A DNA stretch of 64,000 bases from Ralstonia sp. RRA. GTDB lineage: Bacteria > Pseudomonadota > Gammaproteobacteria > Burkholderiales > Burkholderiaceae. The translations under genes were made by a program, and so were the position numbers. The notes under the pieces are model-generated. The model was not told the DNA's origin, did not search any database, and was given only the letters and a program-made list of their open reading frames with translations. Within the stretch, counting starts at the first letter, position 1, and each line of letters begins with the position of its first letter. Below are positions 62,755 through 64,000 of the stretch, piece after piece. The stretch is taken from assembly GCF_037023145.1 (NCBI RefSeq), contig NZ_CP146093.1:186001-250000 (forward strand). The letters are read 5' to 3'.

Positions 62755-63130
62755 TTACGCTGCCGGGCCGGCCATGCCGAGCTGCTTCCGGTAGTCGGTC
62801 AGCATGACTTGCTGCGCCTCGAGCGGCGCGGAGAGCTTGGCCAACTCTCCAATGGAGTTCTCGCGTTCCGTTCGCGCCGCCGCCAGTTCATCCGCTTGCG
62901 CCTGGACAGTGGCGGGCAGGGCATCACGCTCAGCTTCCATTCGGGTTCGATCAGAGCGCGTCTGGTCGAGTTCGAGTTGGGCTAATTCGCCGCGCGTCTC
63001 CAGCTCGCGAACGCGCTTTGTCGCGACCCCGGCTTCGGCGACCAGCCTCGCGCCATCCTTGTTCAACTGCGTGATCTCTCCCTGCTTGACGATCAACGAC
63101 TGGTTGACCTCCCGGATTGCTTGCCCGTCG
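62755..63130 (-). pseudogene. Coiled-coil KfrA-like fragment
   Basis: About 120 codons of heptad-rich Glu/Ala/Arg sequence (QGEITQLNKDGARLVAEAG, ELETRGELAQLELDQ) ending in GMAGPAA. It resembles the coiled-coil part of KfrA, but it has no DNA-binding domain and is joined upstream to unrelated sequence. Probably a remnant of a second kfrA-like gene. Confidence 0.5.
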
Positions 63131-63139
63131 CCTGCATCA

Positions 63140-63240
63140 CCCGCTGGGCCAGTTCCGCCAGTGTCTTGTCTCCCATAAGCTCCGCCAGCGCGCCCTTCGT
63201 CTTAAAGGCTGCCCAGTGCGTTGGCTCGCTTCGTTTCTTC
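63140..63240 (-). pseudogene. IS3-family OrfA fragment
   Basis: On the minus strand KKRSEPTHWAAFKTKGALAE, then LMGDKTLAELAQR, resembles the start of IS3-group OrfA proteins (AAFKAKVALEA, then GEKTLAELAQ). It is followed by a frame change into the coiled-coil fragment. No start codon or remainder of the IS is present. Confidence 0.5.
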
Positions 63241-63363
63241 GTCTTCTGGAGCCCATCTGCCGGTCATTGTGGCTGGCTCAGGCCCCAGCTTCTCCACTGA
63301 TCCGACTGTCCAAAGCTAGTGCCAAACTTGTAGGCCTGCCACAAAGCGGGTCTCGCCGCTTCG

Positions 63364-63501
63364 GTCACCATCCGTCGCAGCGTGAAGTGGCGGAGCTACG
63401 CCAGCACTGTGTCGCCGTAGCCTGCCCAGGCGCAGGCAAGACAAAGACGATTGCGACCAAGGCGGCAATTCTTCTGGCCGATCCCGCCTGTCGGGTAGAG
63501 G
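63364..63501 (+). pseudogene. Second 5' fragment of the UvrD-like helicase gene
   Basis: Codes for HPSQREVAELRQHCVAVACP, then GAGKTKTIATKAAILLADPACRV, nearly identical to the start of the helicase at 11836 (NPSQREVADLRLHCVAVACP, then GAGKTKTIATKAAILLADPACRV), with many silent changes. It stops abruptly at about 63501 within an unrelated gene. A non-functional remnant. Confidence 0.85.
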
Positions 63502-63619
63502 CCACCGTATCCCAGCGCCCCAGGATTTCCAGTGCCCGCGCCTCTAGCGACTGATCGGCGCAAACCATTCGCACCGCCTCTTGATGCATGAGCAAGTTTT
63601 GCAGATCTTGCTTATTCAC
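63500..63619 (-). pseudogene. Truncated conserved plasmid protein
   Basis: From GTG 63619 about 40 codons (NKQDLQNLLMHQEAVRMV, then CADQSLEARALEILGRWDTV) look like real coding sequence, then run into the reversed helicase fragment. It sits 7 bases after the stop of the next gene on the same strand. Family unknown. Confidence 0.5.
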
Positions 63620-63626
63620 TGAGTTT

Positions 63627-63866
63627 TCACCGTTTGGAGAGCCCTGTTGGTCCAGGGCGGTTGTACCACTGGTCGCGGACCCAGGCATCCCAATCGTGGG
63701 CATGCGGGGTGATGCACGTCTCGCCTTGGACCACGATGAACGCGCTGCCTATCATCGCCTCAGCAAATTGCTGTCGCCATGGCTCAGGCACATCGTCCAT
63801 GCGCACGTACAAACGGCCCTGGGACTCCCGGATCGGCACCGCTGCAATCAGCTCATCGCGGGTCAT
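63627..63866 (-). CDS. Small conserved hypothetical plasmid protein
   Basis: A 79-aa protein from ATG 63866 with MDDVPEPWRQQFAEAMIGSA and HDWDAWVRDQWYNRP. It has high Trp content and no signal peptide. Its ATG overlaps the stop of the preceding frame (ATGA), so it belonged to a small operon. Function unknown. Confidence 0.55.
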   Translation of the reverse strand: MTRDELIAAVPIRESQGRLYVRMDDVPEPWRQQFAEAMIGSAFIVVQGETCITPHAHDWDAWVRDQWYNRPGPTGLSKR

Positions 63867-64000
63867 GCTTCGTCCTCCCCAAACGACTGTTCGATGTGCT
63901 CAGCGTCACACACGTTGACCGGCCCCGAAGGTGCGAATCGGCACTAGGCTCGGCCAAGCCGAGCCGGTACAGGTGATGCATGCGGCCCGACGGATCGTAA
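63863..64000 (-). pseudogene. Partial, probably frameshifted gene at window edge
   Basis: The frame ending at 63863 codes RFAPSGPVNVCDAEHIEQSF and GEDEA but is closed upstream by TAG at 63944-63946; the next frame codes YDPSGRMHHLYRLGLAE up to that point. One base change near 63945 would join them. The gene starts beyond the window. Confidence 0.35.

Overview
The window looks like part of a large conjugative plasmid (or plasmid-derived island) of a GC-rich beta-proteobacterium of the Burkholderiaceae. Ralstonia or Cupriavidus fits best. This is inferred from the iteron-type Rep_3 replicon with its own ParA/ParB, the VirB-like transfer genes, KfrA, and a large cop copper-resistance cluster of the type known from metal-resistant Cupriavidus/Ralstonia. 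No rRNA, tRNA or CRISPR array was seen.

Layout. 1-11.7 kb: a type IV secretion/conjugation block on the + strand (virB11 end, virB2, virB3, virB4, trbJ/virB5, virB6/trbL, a TraI_2-like protein with a degraded active site, a VirD4 coupling ATPase, then small accessory proteins including a DUF4400-like membrane protein and an FlhD-like regulator). 11.8-13.6 kb: a UvrD-type helicase. 13.6-18.2 kb: the replicon, with a Rep_3 initiator, about 15 iterons in a spaced pattern, parB, parA and six 16-bp parS-like sites. 18.3-30.1 kb: an accessory zone with a 704-aa tyrosine recombinase, a possible two-gene Mrr-nuclease defence cassette, several small unknown genes, an HU-like protein, a TraB/GumN protein and a kfrA gene cut by a transposon.

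30.1-34.8 kb: a Tn7-like TnsA/TnsB/TnsC/TniQ module whose left end carries a 238-bp tandem duplication; no right end is visible. 34.9-62.2 kb: a copper-handling island. It holds two copA/copB sets, copF, copRS, copCD, a DUF411 (CopG-like) protein, a cupredoxin, two CzcE-like proteins, a Csp-like Cys-rich protein and a tandem-repeat secreted peptide. Inserted among these are an intact IS66-family element (8-bp target duplication) and a four-gene flavin/ApbE/membrane operon with a Fur-like site. 62.2-64 kb: a scrapyard of IS110, IS66 and IS3 remnants, a coiled-coil KfrA-like fragment, a second 5' fragment of the helicase gene and broken plasmid genes.

How it works together. Replication and partition genes keep the molecule, the T4SS moves it (VirB8/9/10 equivalents and a convincing relaxase must lie outside the window), and the copper island is the selectable cargo: CopRS senses periplasmic copper, CopA oxidises or binds it, CopB acts at the outer membrane, CopC/CopD and CopF handle transport, and small Met/His/Cys-rich proteins buffer it. 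All family assignments come from reading motifs by eye; no database search was run.
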